The notes under the pieces are model-generated. The model saw only the letters and a program-made list of their open reading frames with translations, searched no databases and was not told the origin of the DNA. A program made the position numbers and the translations under genes. DNA of 64,000 nucleotides from Zingiber officinale (Eukaryota > Streptophyta > Magnoliopsida > Zingiberales > Zingiberaceae), in assembly GCF_018446385.1 (NCBI RefSeq), contig NW_024589898.1:981134-1045133 (forward strand), written 5' to 3'. Shown here piece by piece: positions 23,827 to 34,178 of the stretch. Within the stretch, counting starts at the first letter, position 1; each line of letters starts with the position of its first letter.

Positions 23827-26800
23827 CAGTGGCGTAGTCAGGATTTTCAATTAGAGGGGGCGAATTCAACAAATTAAAAAAATAATACAACACAGAAAAT
23901 GTATAATAAAAGTTATATATGAACTTCATATGTTTTTTACAATATCACTCTTCGAGATTTTATATTTTGAAAATGTTGAATAATAGCTTCATTATCAATG
24001 GTATCAAACACATCTCGCTCAATATATGGTATCAAACAATCATTTACCATATCATCTCCCAACCGATTTTGAAGTGAGGTTTTGATTATTTTCATTGCTG
24101 AAAACACTCTCTCTACAGTTGTAGTTGCAACAGGTAATAGCAATGCTAACTTCAAAAGTAAATATACCAAAGGATACAGATGATGTTTTTTCAATTGAAC
24201 CAGCCTTTTAGCAAGCTGACTAATCCCCACAACCTCAGAGAATTGATTGCTACTCCACATATCAAAAATAAAGTTATCAAGTTGGGGCTCAAGATGCATT
24301 AACTCCATTGGAGAAAAATCGGATGGATAAAACTGAGCAAACTGAAATAATTTTCTCTTATCATTAGCAGAGAATGAATTTGATGGATCAAAACAACTCA
24401 TACACAACAACAACTCCGTGTTCACCTCGTTAAAGCGACTGTTCAACTCCTGAAGTTGCAAATCTATCACTTCATAAAACGTTTCAACACGATAATAGTG
24501 AAGATTTGTCCTTCCTTCAATATTTCGTCGTGACCTCCCATGAAAGACGAACAAGTCTTCCATGTGCGGGGTGACTACCTCATACTTAACACAAAATAAA
24601 GAAACTTCATTCAGTAACAAATCCCAACCATCATCTCTCATAGTTTGCAGTTGATGTTTGCTTGATTTTACAAGAATCATGGCATTTACAATGTCTTGAT
24701 CTTTTCTTTGTAAAGCTTGCGACAAATCATTCGTGACTCCCAAGATATTCTTCATTAAGTGCATCTGAAATATAAATTCATATTTTCCAATCAATTCTAA
24801 CAGATTATTTGCTTGTGCCCTTTGCTTGTGATCTTTTCCCTCCTCTTCAACAAATAAAAGGACATCAATAATTGAAGGATACAAATGTATCAAACTTAAC
24901 AATGTATTATAATGTGAACCCCAACGTGTGCTCCCAGCTCTTTTTAATGTCATCTCTTGATTCATACCTTGTCCAATGAAGATATCACCATTGCAAATTC
25001 CTTTAATAACTTTTTCAAATTGTTTCTCACGAAGTATATCTCTTCGCTTGCATGACGCTCCAACAATATTGTTCAATTGTGCAACCACATCAAAAAAAGT
25101 AGAAATTCTTATATGATTTTTAGCAACAGCTACAAGTGTAAGTTGCAGTTGATGAGCAAAACAATGAACATAATAAGTAGAAGGGTTCTCCATCATAATT
25201 AAGCTTTTTAAGTCATTGAATTCTCCTCTCATATTGCTAACTCTATCTTATCATTGCCCCCGCAAATTAGATATAGATAATCCATGTTGGCACAATAAAG
25301 AATCAATAGCAGTTTTAAGTGATAAGACAGTAGTGTTGCTTACATGTACAATGCCTAGAAAGCGCTCAACAATATTTCCCCTTTCATCTACAAACCGTAA
25401 AGCAACTGTCATTTGTTCTTTAACAGATATATCACGAGCATCATCAACCAATATAATAAATAATTCATCACCGAGATCTCCAAGAATAGAATTAGTGGTT
25501 AAATAAGCAATGGATCTGATAATATCTTTCTGAATATCAGGCGATGTCAATTTGAGATTTGAGGGAGCATTGTCTAGTGCAACTCTATTGATATCCTCAT
25601 TATGGTCAGCAAGAAATCTTAACAATTCAAAAAAATTACCATGATTGAGTGAGTTTGTTGATTCATCATGACCACGAAATGCTAATCCTTGACACACAAG
25701 AAATCTTATGCAATCAATTGATGCTATCAAACAAACACGATAATGGATAGCTACTTGACTAAACAAGTTTCAATATGTTGTTTTTGATTCATTAAATCAT
25801 AAGCCGCCATCATGCACCTATTGTGAATGCTACTCTGATTTCCAACATGTTCATTAAATTTTTCTTTCTTTCTCCAATTTTTAAATCCCTCAGTAACAAA
25901 AGAATCACCACCACTTTGACCACCATAATCCGCTTTGAATAAATAGCAATAAAGATAAAAAGCCGCATCTTTTGCAATGCTGTATTCTAGCCAATTAGGA
26001 TGAAGACTAAACCATATAGCTCGAAATCTTCGTTTCTCTTTGGGACAAGAACGTCAAGGAAATTCATGATTTTTAGGTTGAAAATGACCTTTTTGTAAAT
26101 AGTAACGTCGAACAATCTCCCTTTCATTAACATTATACTCAAGAATGTTCTTTCTTAGCCCAGGATCACTAGGATACTCATTTGAGTCAGCATCAAGAGG
26201 AGCTGGTGGAGGAGGAGGAGGTGGTGGAGGGGGAGATGACTTGTTTGAAGTAGGTTCATCTCGTATTTTCTTAAAATACCTCAACATTGTTATTTCACCT
26301 AATTTATCATCAACATAATATTTTAGAAACATAATAATCTAATTAATGACTATTTGTTTTCAACAATTTATATTCAAAAATAAATAATAAACGAAATTGA
26401 TAGAGAGTTAATGATCCCTTATTTTTCACACATATTGGTAGAGATATAAAGTCAAATGTTTACATTATAAAAACATATTTTTCTAGTTATATGACTATCT
26501 AATTTTAATTCTTATCATAAAGATGATTCGTTTTATATGCATGTTGTTATTATAAAATATTGGTGTAAATTATATGATAAGTCTATTAATGGAATAAATA
26601 ATATGATTCAATTGATCAAATTTTTGAATGATCATTAATGGCATTCCTCACATTCATATAACAAATCAAACATCAAATGTACTTATTACCTCAATATATG
26701 TAAACATTTAACATACTTGAATAACAAACAAAAACATGAATATATGCAAAATTAACACTACATATTTTTGTCAATACTTAAATTCGTAATCGAAAGAAAT

Positions 26801-27433
26801 CAAGTAAGAAAATTTTACCTCAATCAAAAGACATTTATTGTGGAGCGTCGGTAGTATTGTCAGCAAACAATAGCAGTGATAGCGGCGAAGCAATGATGAC
26901 AGTGTTGATAGCAAACGATAACGGCGTTAGCAGCGGCGTGCGATGATAGGCCGAGAATGACGTGGATGGCAATGGCAATGTGCGACGAAGGATTTTGAGG
27001 GCAAAATTAAAATTAGGGAAAAATAAGATGAGAATTAGGGGAGGAAGAAGAACATGGGATAGAGGAAAAAGGAAAGGGTAATAGTGGAGGAAGAATAAAA
27101 TGGAAGAGGAAAAAAAATAAGATTATGTGGGAAGAGGCTTCGCTGATAGAGAAAAAACCGTGAAAAGGGAAAAATAAAAAGCTTCAGCAGCGGTCGGCGG
27201 AGAGAAAAAAACAAGAGAAATAGAGAAATAATTTTTTGGACAAACGAGAGAGATTAAAACACGATGCTTGCAGGTTTTGACTTTTGATTGGAATTTTTCA
27301 TAAAAGTCCAGATACTTTTAGATTTATAAAAAAATGATTTTTATTTTATTTTTAATCATATTAATTTTTTTTCTTCAAATCTGAGAGGGGGCGACCCCCC
27401 CCCCCCCCGCGCCCCACGGTAGCTACGCCCCTG
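23827..27433 (-). mobile_element. hAT-superfamily DNA transposon (TTF zinc finger type), decayed
   Basis: The element is 3,607 bp with an 8-bp target duplication (GCTGAGAG) and short imperfect TIRs: CAGTGGCGTAGTCAGGA at the left and, as reverse complement, CAGGGGCGTAGCTACCG at the right. It lies in the minus orientation relative to the host transposon gene and splits the last protease exon just after the catalytic Cys region. A poly-C tract (about 27393-27408) sits near its right end, and 26340-27380 appears to be its 5' non-coding part. Confidence 0.93.
23937..26332 (-). pseudogene. hAT transposase (TTF zinc finger, DUF4371-like, C-terminal dimerisation domain)
   Basis: Read on the minus strand. 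The N terminus (26332 downward) has a proline run and a TTF-type region (KEKRRFRAIWFS, SIAKDAAFYLYCYLF). The middle part at 25251-25766 contains TSPDIQKDIIRSI and DARDISVKEQMTVALRFVD. The part at 23937-25232 reads YYVHCFAHQLQLTLVAVA, STRWGSHYNTLL and finally the hAT dimerisation block (LLLPVATTTVERVFSAMKII). Stops near 26050 and near 25240 break the frame, so this copy is inactive. It resembles the ZMYM1-like/TTF zinc finger group of plant hAT transposases. This gene belongs to the inserted hAT element and not to the giant TIR element around it. Confidence 0.88.
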
Positions 27434-27441
27434 GCTGAGAG
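27434..27441. repeat. Right 8-bp target duplication of the hAT element
   Basis: GCTGAGAG, identical to 23819-23826. The protease gene resumes at the next base. Confidence 0.9.
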
Positions 27442-27559
27442 TTTAATGTATCGAAGGCCAACAAATTTTGGACAAGATGGAATGAGAGAATTTAATTTTC
27501 ATGTTGGTCATAAAATTTTTAATAGCAAACACTGGATTAATAACAAGGTGGGGGTATAA

Positions 27560-30500
27560 AGGTATTGATAATCTGATTGTAAACGCAGTGTGAAACTGAT
27601 TAGAGTAAAAAATTTAGGCTTCGTGGTGGTAATTTATTTGTAATACTACTGTCAATGCCTTGCGAAGATAATACATTGTATAGCAGCTAAAGATATGTAT
27701 ATTAAATATGGCAAAAGACAATTGTATATTTTTTTGATAGGAAGTAGATACTACAACTTGTTGATGCTAATCGTGAGCAGCTTAAAATTTTTGAAGATGC
27801 TTACCCGCAATAACTGCTACAGATTGTTGCATCTACTAATGAGATGCTGCTGTAATTTGTAGGAGATAACTTTACAAATGTAGCGTGATAAATTATACTA
27901 AATTTTTACCACCCCATCAGGTTGCCATTTATGCGGTTTATGGAATGGAGGAGAAAAAACTGCTACAATGTTGATATGTATAATAAGTTGAAAAAAAAAT
28001 GTGAAATACTTCTACTCAGCAGTTGCTACGACAACGTTTTAGGCATGCAATTCACTAGTGACCGCGTGTGATAGTAGATACATCATAAAGTATAACACTA
28101 ACATAATTGCTACACGTTGTAGCAGATAATCCTAGGTAGCTGCTACAAAGTGCAGCAGATACAATTAAGATATATTGCTATAAGCTGTAGCAGCTGATCC
28201 GCACTAACTGCTACTTAGTGTAGCAGCTAATCTTGATAAGCTACTGAAATTTTTATCACTTTACACCTGTTTATTGACAAAAGTATTATTTTATATGACC
28301 GACCCCTTCGGTTGCAATTAATGTGTAATATGGAAACAAAGGTTCAGCTACAAGTGCAAAACTATGGTTATCCGGTGTCTATAATCATATTGCAGTAGAT
28401 GCTACATAATGTAGTTTCTACTCAGTACTAGAATAACAAGATATAACACCAATACGATACATGACTACGTTAAACCTATAAATTAGCTTACGTGAGTAAT
28501 TATAGACAAACCCAGCGCATGTTATTGACGAGTCAAAAGGTCGACTCTTTTCGAGGACTTGTTGCACAAAAGCTGCTACACCATGTATTGAATTCTTGCC
28601 TGCAATTAATGTACTAAAGCTGCTACACCATGTATTGAATTCCTGCCTACAATTAATGTACAAAAGCTGCTACACCATGTCGCAGCTTAAATTGTTTATA
28701 ACTTATATTTTATTACACCTGGGAAAAGGGGATGATGATAAGCCAGATAGAAGTAAACAAATACTAGCTGCTACAAAGTGTGGCAGTTGACTGTCGGTAA
28801 GCTGCTAATATATGCAACATCAAATTACAAGAGAGTCTTGTTTGTGTTACGTTATTAGCTTTATTTACAATATTAAATTTATTACATGAACAATATCAAC
28901 TCCTTGTGAATATTACCATATCACAGACCCCGCCCGTTGCTACTTTGGTGTACCAGCTATAATATTGTAGCTGCTACGACGTGCACCAGATTTACCAATA
29001 CCATGTTCCTAGTTATTGACAATGATATAGAATAATGAATCCATTTTATTTTACCCATTAAACATATCCCGACATGCCAATGAAATATAATTGGACTAAT
29101 ACATTAATTAGTAGCTGCTACAGATATTCCATAGTAACTGTAAACTCGCCGACGCCATAATGTATATGTAAATCAAATAGAATTCCTAAGGGAATGACTG
29201 AGGGGTTGTGGTGCACAAACGGAAGATTGTACAAAAGTCAGACCACTCCCTTACAGGCCATAACGTAGGAACGAACGGTGATCCTTTGATAGTGGTGTTC
29301 GCAAAACTAAAATTCCTTGCCGGTGGGAGAAGTGGGAGAAGGTCGTGGAAGCACGATTCGTAGGGTTACTCCATTATGATTTCCTCAGTGAACTCTAAGG
29401 GTCTTCATTGCGAAGACAAGGGTGTTGGGCGATGATAGACCGCCATAGCTTATCCACGTTATTTGGTCAAGGTTGGGAGAAGTTCATCGTCACAAGAATC
29501 ATATGGAGCCTCGTTACTGCATGAAAGAAACACTTGAATATGTTGCCTAGTTGCAATGAAAGAAAAGAGGATGGTGGTGTCGTGAAAATGACGTAAATCC
29601 AAGTTGAACTACTCATCTTGGAATCAGATGGTCATGTAAGCAGCTTCCCTGCCGGTGTTATATAGAAAATCAGAGTCACTTTCTATTCGGTATGGGAATA
29701 GTTGCCTTGCCATGAAGCGGCCACAAACTGTGCTTCTGACAAACCCCATTTTGTGAGTCTTCATTAGTCAAGATTTATGACAGTTATGAGTTGTCATAGT
29801 TTTCATAAAAACATCTATGAGTGGTCATTCCATGAACGTGACGGATGAATGGATCTTGATGTGGTATGTTACAATTATTTATTTGGTGTGTCTCTATAAA
29901 ATTATTACTTTCACAAAAGCAGCGTCTTTGATTCGCTATGTCTCTATAATTATAGTTAAATTAAATGGGGTGTAACAATTTAAGTTTTAAATGTCTTGTG
30001 AAGCTGGCTAGTCCAACTTGTAGCACCACATCTACAGCTGATAAAAATATTAATACTAGGTTAAATGGAAAAAAAATGTGAAAAAAATTTAATCACCCCT
30101 AGCTAGTACATTTGTGGTCCTAGTTATTGCAGTAGTTGCTAGATGTTGTAGCAGCTAGATCATAAAGTATAAAATAGAGTTAATGCTAAACGGTGTGACA
30201 GTTAATCCAAATAATCTGCAACCCCGTGTAGCAGCTTATCGCCATTAACTGCTACATGTTAAATTGCTATCCTTTTGTTGTGTTATCTGTCCTTGTAGCA
30301 TAAAATTCTGAATGTTGGCGTAGCTAGATAGTGGGTACGGAACATATATCTAATTAATTGTATGATTTAAATATTTTTAGATGTGACCTGTTGCAGGAGC
30401 CGTTAGACAATACATGTATGGTAGGAATTCATACCCGAGGGTTCATTAATCCTTGTATTTACTATATATAAGATAGTCCTATCTTTTTCCAGCTCGTAAT

Positions 30501-30638
30501 GGGATGTAGTGAGAGTTTCAATGGCCCATTTACTTGAAAAGACGCGTCCGTTTGACTTCTGTATAAGAAGCGGTAGGGTTTGGTAGGGGCTTTTTCCTAT
30601 AATTACGCGATTCACTGGATAGACTCATCCATCTTGTC
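27560..30638. repeat. Right-side array of GTAGCAG palindromes and gene-free DNA of the giant transposon
   Basis: No convincing gene. Degenerate palindromes related to CTGCTACA-N3/4-TGTAGCAG occur near 27820, 28110, 28138, 28170, 28208, 28400, 28570-28680, 28766, 28965, 29110, 30130, 30220 and 30250. From 28569 to about 28690 a roughly 47-bp unit containing one palindrome arm is repeated about 2.5 times. The stretch 29160-29990 lacks the palindromes, is richer in GC and looks like different material, but I see no gene or family signature there. Confidence 0.6.
29773..29858 (+). repeat. Left arm of an inverted repeat around the coiled-coil gene
   Basis: This segment (ATTTATGACAG ... GAGTGGTCATTC ... 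GTGACGGATGAATGG) matches the reverse complement of about 31821-31908 with moderate divergence. The pair encloses about 2.1 kb including the small coiled-coil gene. It may be a nested TIR element or an internal inverted duplication. Confidence 0.5.
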
Positions 30639-30674
30639 TTGCATTTGGTCTCCATTTACATCTCTTTCATGATC

Positions 30675-31089
30675 ATGTCTATATTTAGCAGAAAGACGAA
30701 ACCTACTATGGGTGGGGTTAAACACCCCCCTTTAGAAGAGGATTCAAGCTGTGCCTCTTTTTCACCAGAAAGATCATCTGTATCACTGGATTCGTATGCT
30801 TCCATGTTTGTATTATTTCATCGTGTTGTTCTTTATAAATATCTTTATTTATTTTGAATCTCGATTTTTCCAACATATTCGTGACAGGTATCTCAGTTTA
30901 TCCATGGAACATCATGTAGTTTGTGGCTATCTTAAGAATCTCACAGAACAACGGGACCAGGCGAGGAAGGAGTTAGAAGCTGCCCTTTTTCGAGAGAAAA
31001 AGAACCAAACAGAAATTGTGCAGCTACGACGTAAACTGTCCCAAGTCAATGGGGCATTAGAGGAGGCCGCAATTCAAAATAATGAGTAA
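30675..31089 (+). CDS. Small coiled-coil protein encoded in the giant transposon
   Basis: Two coding exons, 30675-30793 and 30888-31089, join in phase (donor TTC|GTATGC, acceptor GTGACAG) to give about 106 residues; starts at 30639 or 30669 in the same frame would add up to 12. The N-terminal part is basic then serine-rich (MSIFSRKTKPTMGG, SFSPERSSVSLDS). The C-terminal part is a predicted coiled coil rich in E, R, K and L (NLTEQRDQARKELEAALFRE, EIVQLRRKLSQVNGALEEA). I do not recognise a family. A second small coiled-coil gene beside a Ulp1-type gene could encode a DNA-binding or transposase partner, but that is speculation. Both splice sites and the open frame are intact, unlike the protease gene. 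Confidence 0.5.
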
Positions 31090-31484
31090 AATATCACTCT
31101 TTGTGAAGCTCTGCCTCACATCTCCATACGGATGCTTTCTTTCGGCGGAAGAAAAAGAGTACAACTATATGTGTCCAAGGAGGACGATACCTATGTCTTT
31201 GTAATGTATCATTAGTTACTGCTATAAAGGGACTGAATTACACACTAATGTTTGAATAAACTCTTTGTTAAGATATTGTTTGTCTTATGTTATTATGAAA
31301 CCTAACTATAGACTCCAAGCCTTCCTCGTCTACGCTGAACAATATTTGTAGTCCCTCAATCTAAATGTTGACTTTGGATCTCATTTTTGGCCATCTTTAC
31401 GTTTTATGTATTTGTTTATAGTTAGCCACAAGCTGCTACATGTTGTAGTAGCTTCAACGGTACAATGTTGCAATATCATCAGCT

Positions 31485-31605
31485 TGTAAGGAGGTGCTCC
31501 TTGTCCCCACAGGACGGTCTAGTGGCTAGCACATGAGTTGTTACCGGCATGACGTCTGGGGTGCAATACTCGGCCAAGCCGAGATTAAAAGCCTCTCCTA
31601 CACTT
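31485..31605 (+). repeat. Probable tRNA-derived SINE fragment
   Basis: GGTCTAGTGGCTAGCACATGAG resembles the A-box head, and GACGTCTGGGGTGCAATACTCG the B-box region, of the SINE family at 45973-46192. The rest is diverged and the 3' part is missing. No target duplication was found. Confidence 0.45.
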
Positions 31606-31820
31606 TGTAGCAGTTTGTACGGATTGGATGTCACCTCGTGTAGCAGTTACTTTGAATTGGCTGCCACATCGTGTGGCAGTTAATTTGAATTAGCTGCTAC
31701 AACGTGTAGGAACTAATCCTATTTTGTGAGATCCAAGAAGATGTAGCCGTTGTTAATGCTGAAGTAACTAATAAATACATTTGTATGCAGACTTATCAAA
31801 TAGAGTATAGGTGACCTACG

Positions 31821-31908
31821 ACATCTTTCCATTCATCCGTCACATCCATAAATGATCACTCGTACCTGTCAGTTATGGGAGGTGTGACAAGCAATATCTG
31901 TCATAAAC
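31821..31908 (-). repeat. Right arm of the inverted repeat around the coiled-coil gene
   Basis: Reverse-complement partner of 29773-29858; it shares the GTGACGGATGAATGG block with the left arm. Confidence 0.5.
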
Positions 31909-32689
31909 CACGGTTAGTGAAAGGAAATCCGAATCTTACTTTTTCAGACCGCCAGTTGGATGATGAAGTGGATTGATTTTGCCCCCTCCCGCTTTCACAG
32001 CGCACCCCTCTTCCGTCGTCTCTTTCACTGTCAAATGACAGTTGTATCCTTATTTTTCCTTTTTGTTCGATTTTATTTAATGTATATTTTTTTAATTTTT
32101 TTGTAAGTTTGAAGATTTTTAATTTACTTATTATTTTTTTATTTAATTTATTATATAATTTTTTCATCAAAATTTATATATATATATATATTAGTAATTT
32201 TATTTACATTTTTATTAGTTTTATGTTTAAATGATTATGTTTATCCAAAGAAATATAATAACCTAACACAACCAAGATTATATAAATTTATATAAGTAAT
32301 TTAAATACTAAGGATTTTCAGCTTAGTACCAGTGATGTAGTAGCTGGATTTTCTGCATTGAATGGTCTAAAATGTCTTATTATATGTAGTGTCCTTTGTG
32401 AGGATTAAAGTATAGCGCCAACAGAACCAACTACCCTTAATATTCATGCCCACAACGAATATGGTAGCATAAGATTAGAGACTAAAGGTAAAATGATATG
32501 ACATTATGACCTATCAAGTAAATGTTTTACATTGTACCAGTATACATTTCAATTAGCTGCTACACGTTGTAGCAGCAAAATATCCACGCATAACTCACCT
32601 CTACTCCACGTTGTAGGATGTTAGGGTCCTAGCTACTTAATTAGCTTATCACGTGAAGCGTTATTGTGTATTTTTTAATTATTTTTTTT

Positions 32690-32832
32690 GTCATCTACAG
32701 CATTAACGCGTTCATAAGTTTGAACGCGTTAATGCTACAGTAAATAAAAAAACGCCACATATCTCTGCAGAAGCAAAAAAAAAGTGTCACATCGGCGTTA
32801 ATGCTTAGGCATTAACGCCCGTTGCAGATGCT
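32690..32832. repeat. MITE-like inverted-repeat element
   Basis: A near-perfect hairpin (GCATTAACGCGTTCA ... TGAACGCGTTAATGC, 32701-32734) is followed by a second palindrome (GGCGTTAATGC, GCATTAACGCC) and then CCCGTTGCAGATGCTC. The left limit has a related ATCTACAGC start. It looks like a short non-autonomous DNA element, but ends and target duplication are not clear. Confidence 0.45.
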
Positions 32833-33021
32833 CTAAAAATTTATAATCGTAGCATAAATCTTTGAGGCTCTATTGAATGACCACTCAGAGCAGGCATCGA
32901 CCCTAGAATGACCACTCAGAGCAGACCCATCACCCATATGACTATACATACCTGGAATAATTAATGACCCCTGCCTCGTTTTCTTCTAAGTAGCTTTCTC
33001 AGTCAGATTTGTTTGGGCTCG

Positions 33022-34110
33022 TGCTTAACTGCTACACGTTATAGCAGCTTCCTCCCCATGAAGCTGCTACACCTTGTAGCAGCAAAATGAAAGTCCACCG
33101 GAGAGCAGGCGGTTGGTGCAGCCGACCTTTCACTTTCCCGGCAGGGGCCCAAGTGGTTAGCCGGATGACCTTCGACGAAGACGAGGGAGACGGAGGGAGT
33201 GAAGGAGAGAGAATTCCAATCAATCTGTAACAGGAAAGGCACTGAAGCAGTGGAAATTTTTTTAAGAATAATTTTTGAATCGGGTTGATAAAGACAATAT
33301 GAAAACTATGGGTACCGAGTACGTTAATCTCTGCTAGAAAATATCAAGGTAGCTGCTACAAGGTGTGGCAACTTCATGCACAGTTAACTGCTACAGGTTG
33401 TAGCAGCTTCCTCCCCATGAAGCTGCTACACCTTGTAGCAGCAAAATGAAAGTCCACCGGAGAGCAGGTGGTTGTTAGAGCCGTCAACCATCCAGGTCGT
33501 AACATAAGTCCTTCCGACCTTCTACCACAACCAATCCAAGTCATATCCTACAAGCACGGTTTCATCAGTCGTAGTAGTTGATGCAACGATTAGAAATGGG
33601 AGAAAAGCCGCGGTGCATCTTTATACAATTATTACAGCTATTTTTATATCGATTTCACAAGGTAATAACGGTATGGATTAAGAAATTAAATTGGAGTGAG
33701 GTGGTAGGATCTCACAGTAGACCTGCGATTGAAGATGCCGGAGCAACTTTCCGGGCGAGAGCGCAAGGGACGAGTTTCGACGGAGGGATCGAGGGAAGGG
33801 GGCGAGCGGCGAGCTAGACAAAAAATATTGAACTTTCCGGGGAAGCATCAGGTCGCCCGGAGGACGGACGCCGGAGGGGACCGGGAGCAAGGGAGAGAGA
33901 ATGGCGAGGGAGAGAGAGAATGGCGAGGGAGAGAGAGAGAGCGACGAGGGAGATTTTATTTTTGGTAATAAGCGCTGTCGAAATTTTGAACAAAGGCGAG
34001 AAAGGGAGAGAGTAACTTTTGTGAATTATTTTATTTGTAGTGAAATCGAGCTGGCGGTGTCACGTCTGTGCGTCGCTCACGATCACACACAAAGCGTCGC
34101 CCAACATAAC

Positions 34111-34146
<36 letters not shown>
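33022..34146 (-). repeat. Right terminal inverted repeat of the giant transposon
   Basis: Reverse complement of 8551-9650, including the internal duplicated block, the GTAGCAG palindromes (near 33028, 33060, 33388, 33421) and the terminal CGTCGCCCAACATAACATTT followed by (CT)n. A (TA)n tract continues to 34174. Confidence 0.85.

Positions 34147-34174
<28 letters not shown>
34113..34174. repeat. (CT)n(AT)n microsatellite at the right end of the giant transposon
   Basis: A pure CT run of more than 30 bases is joined to an AT run of about 28 bases. The left end has the mirror arrangement, (TA)n then (GA)n, at about 8536-8569, which hides the exact ends and target duplication. Confidence 0.9.

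Positions 34175-34178
<4 letters not shown>

Larger units (their letters stand above)
22466..27559 (+). pseudogene. Transposon gene, 3' part: Ulp1-type (C48) cysteine protease domain
   Basis: Coding pieces with plausible splice sites are 22466-22608, 22701-22774, 23024-23213, 23292-23495, 23575-23693 and 23788-23826, resuming after the hAT element at 27442-27559. Features of the SUMO-protease (Ulp1) fold are visible: DDHWHLLIIDL with the catalytic His codon at 23397-23399, and LDCAIFVMRYAE with the nucleophile Cys codon at 23795-23797. The position 17 residues after the His, where Ulp1 has its Asp (usually YDSL), reads HYNSLGS, so an Asn replaces the Asp. An in-frame TAG at 23043-23045 interrupts the third piece. 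The gene would end in a VGV-stop tail at 27559. Such proteases in plant transposons may act on SUMO- or ubiquitin-like substrates, but the function is unproven. This copy is non-functional because of the two insertions and the stops. Confidence 0.72.
31090..33021. other. Gene-free right inner region of the giant transposon
   Basis: Contains palindromes near 31430, 31607, 31660, 31693 and 32560, the right arm of an inverted repeat (31821-31908), a likely SINE fragment, a MITE-like hairpin and an AT-rich run with (TA)n near 32180. The sequence GAATGACCACTCAGAGCAG is present twice (about 32875 and 32908). No gene was identified. Confidence 0.5.
8551..34146. mobile_element. Giant TIR DNA transposon (MULE-like, Ulp1-carrying), with nested insertions
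   Basis: Sequence from about 8551 inward to about 9650 reappears as the reverse complement from about 33022 to 34146, giving TIRs of about 1.1 kb at high identity. Both ends finish in (GA)n followed by (TA)n, so the target duplication cannot be resolved. Between the TIRs are palindromic repeat arrays on both sides, a plant-mobile-domain-like/coiled-coil/Ulp1 gene (about 10.43-27.56 kb) and a small coiled-coil gene (30675-31089). Removing the Copia (9.7 kb) and hAT (3.6 kb) insertions leaves about 12.2 kb. No Mutator transposase, CACTA transposase or other recognisable transposase was found, so this copy is probably non-autonomous. Ulp1-family genes in Mutator-like elements (the Kaonashi type) are established in plants. 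Assigning this element to MULEs rests on that gene and on the long TIRs, and is an inference. Confidence 0.75.

Noticed and set aside
27393-27408. Poly-C run as a functional element
   Set aside because: Lies at the hAT end and is best explained as a homopolymer expansion, possibly partly a sequencing artefact.
27660-28800. CRISPR-like array of repeated palindromes
   Set aside because: The repeats are degenerate, irregularly spaced and lack uniform spacers or cas genes; this is a plant transposon.
31901-32170. 89-codon lysine-rich minus-strand ORF
   Set aside because: AT-rich translation with a biased composition; no homology signal or splice context.
8551-34146. Polinton/Maverick, because of long TIRs and an Ulp1-type protease
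   Set aside because: No polymerase B, retroviral-type integrase, packaging ATPase or capsid gene was seen, and the protease context (plant mobile-domain-like region, coiled coil) is that of plant DNA transposons.
8551-34146. CACTA (En/Spm) element, because of subterminal repeats and an Ulp1 domain
   Set aside because: The ends do not start with CACTA/CACTG, the TIRs are about 1.1 kb instead of 10-30 bp, and no TNP2-type transposase was found.
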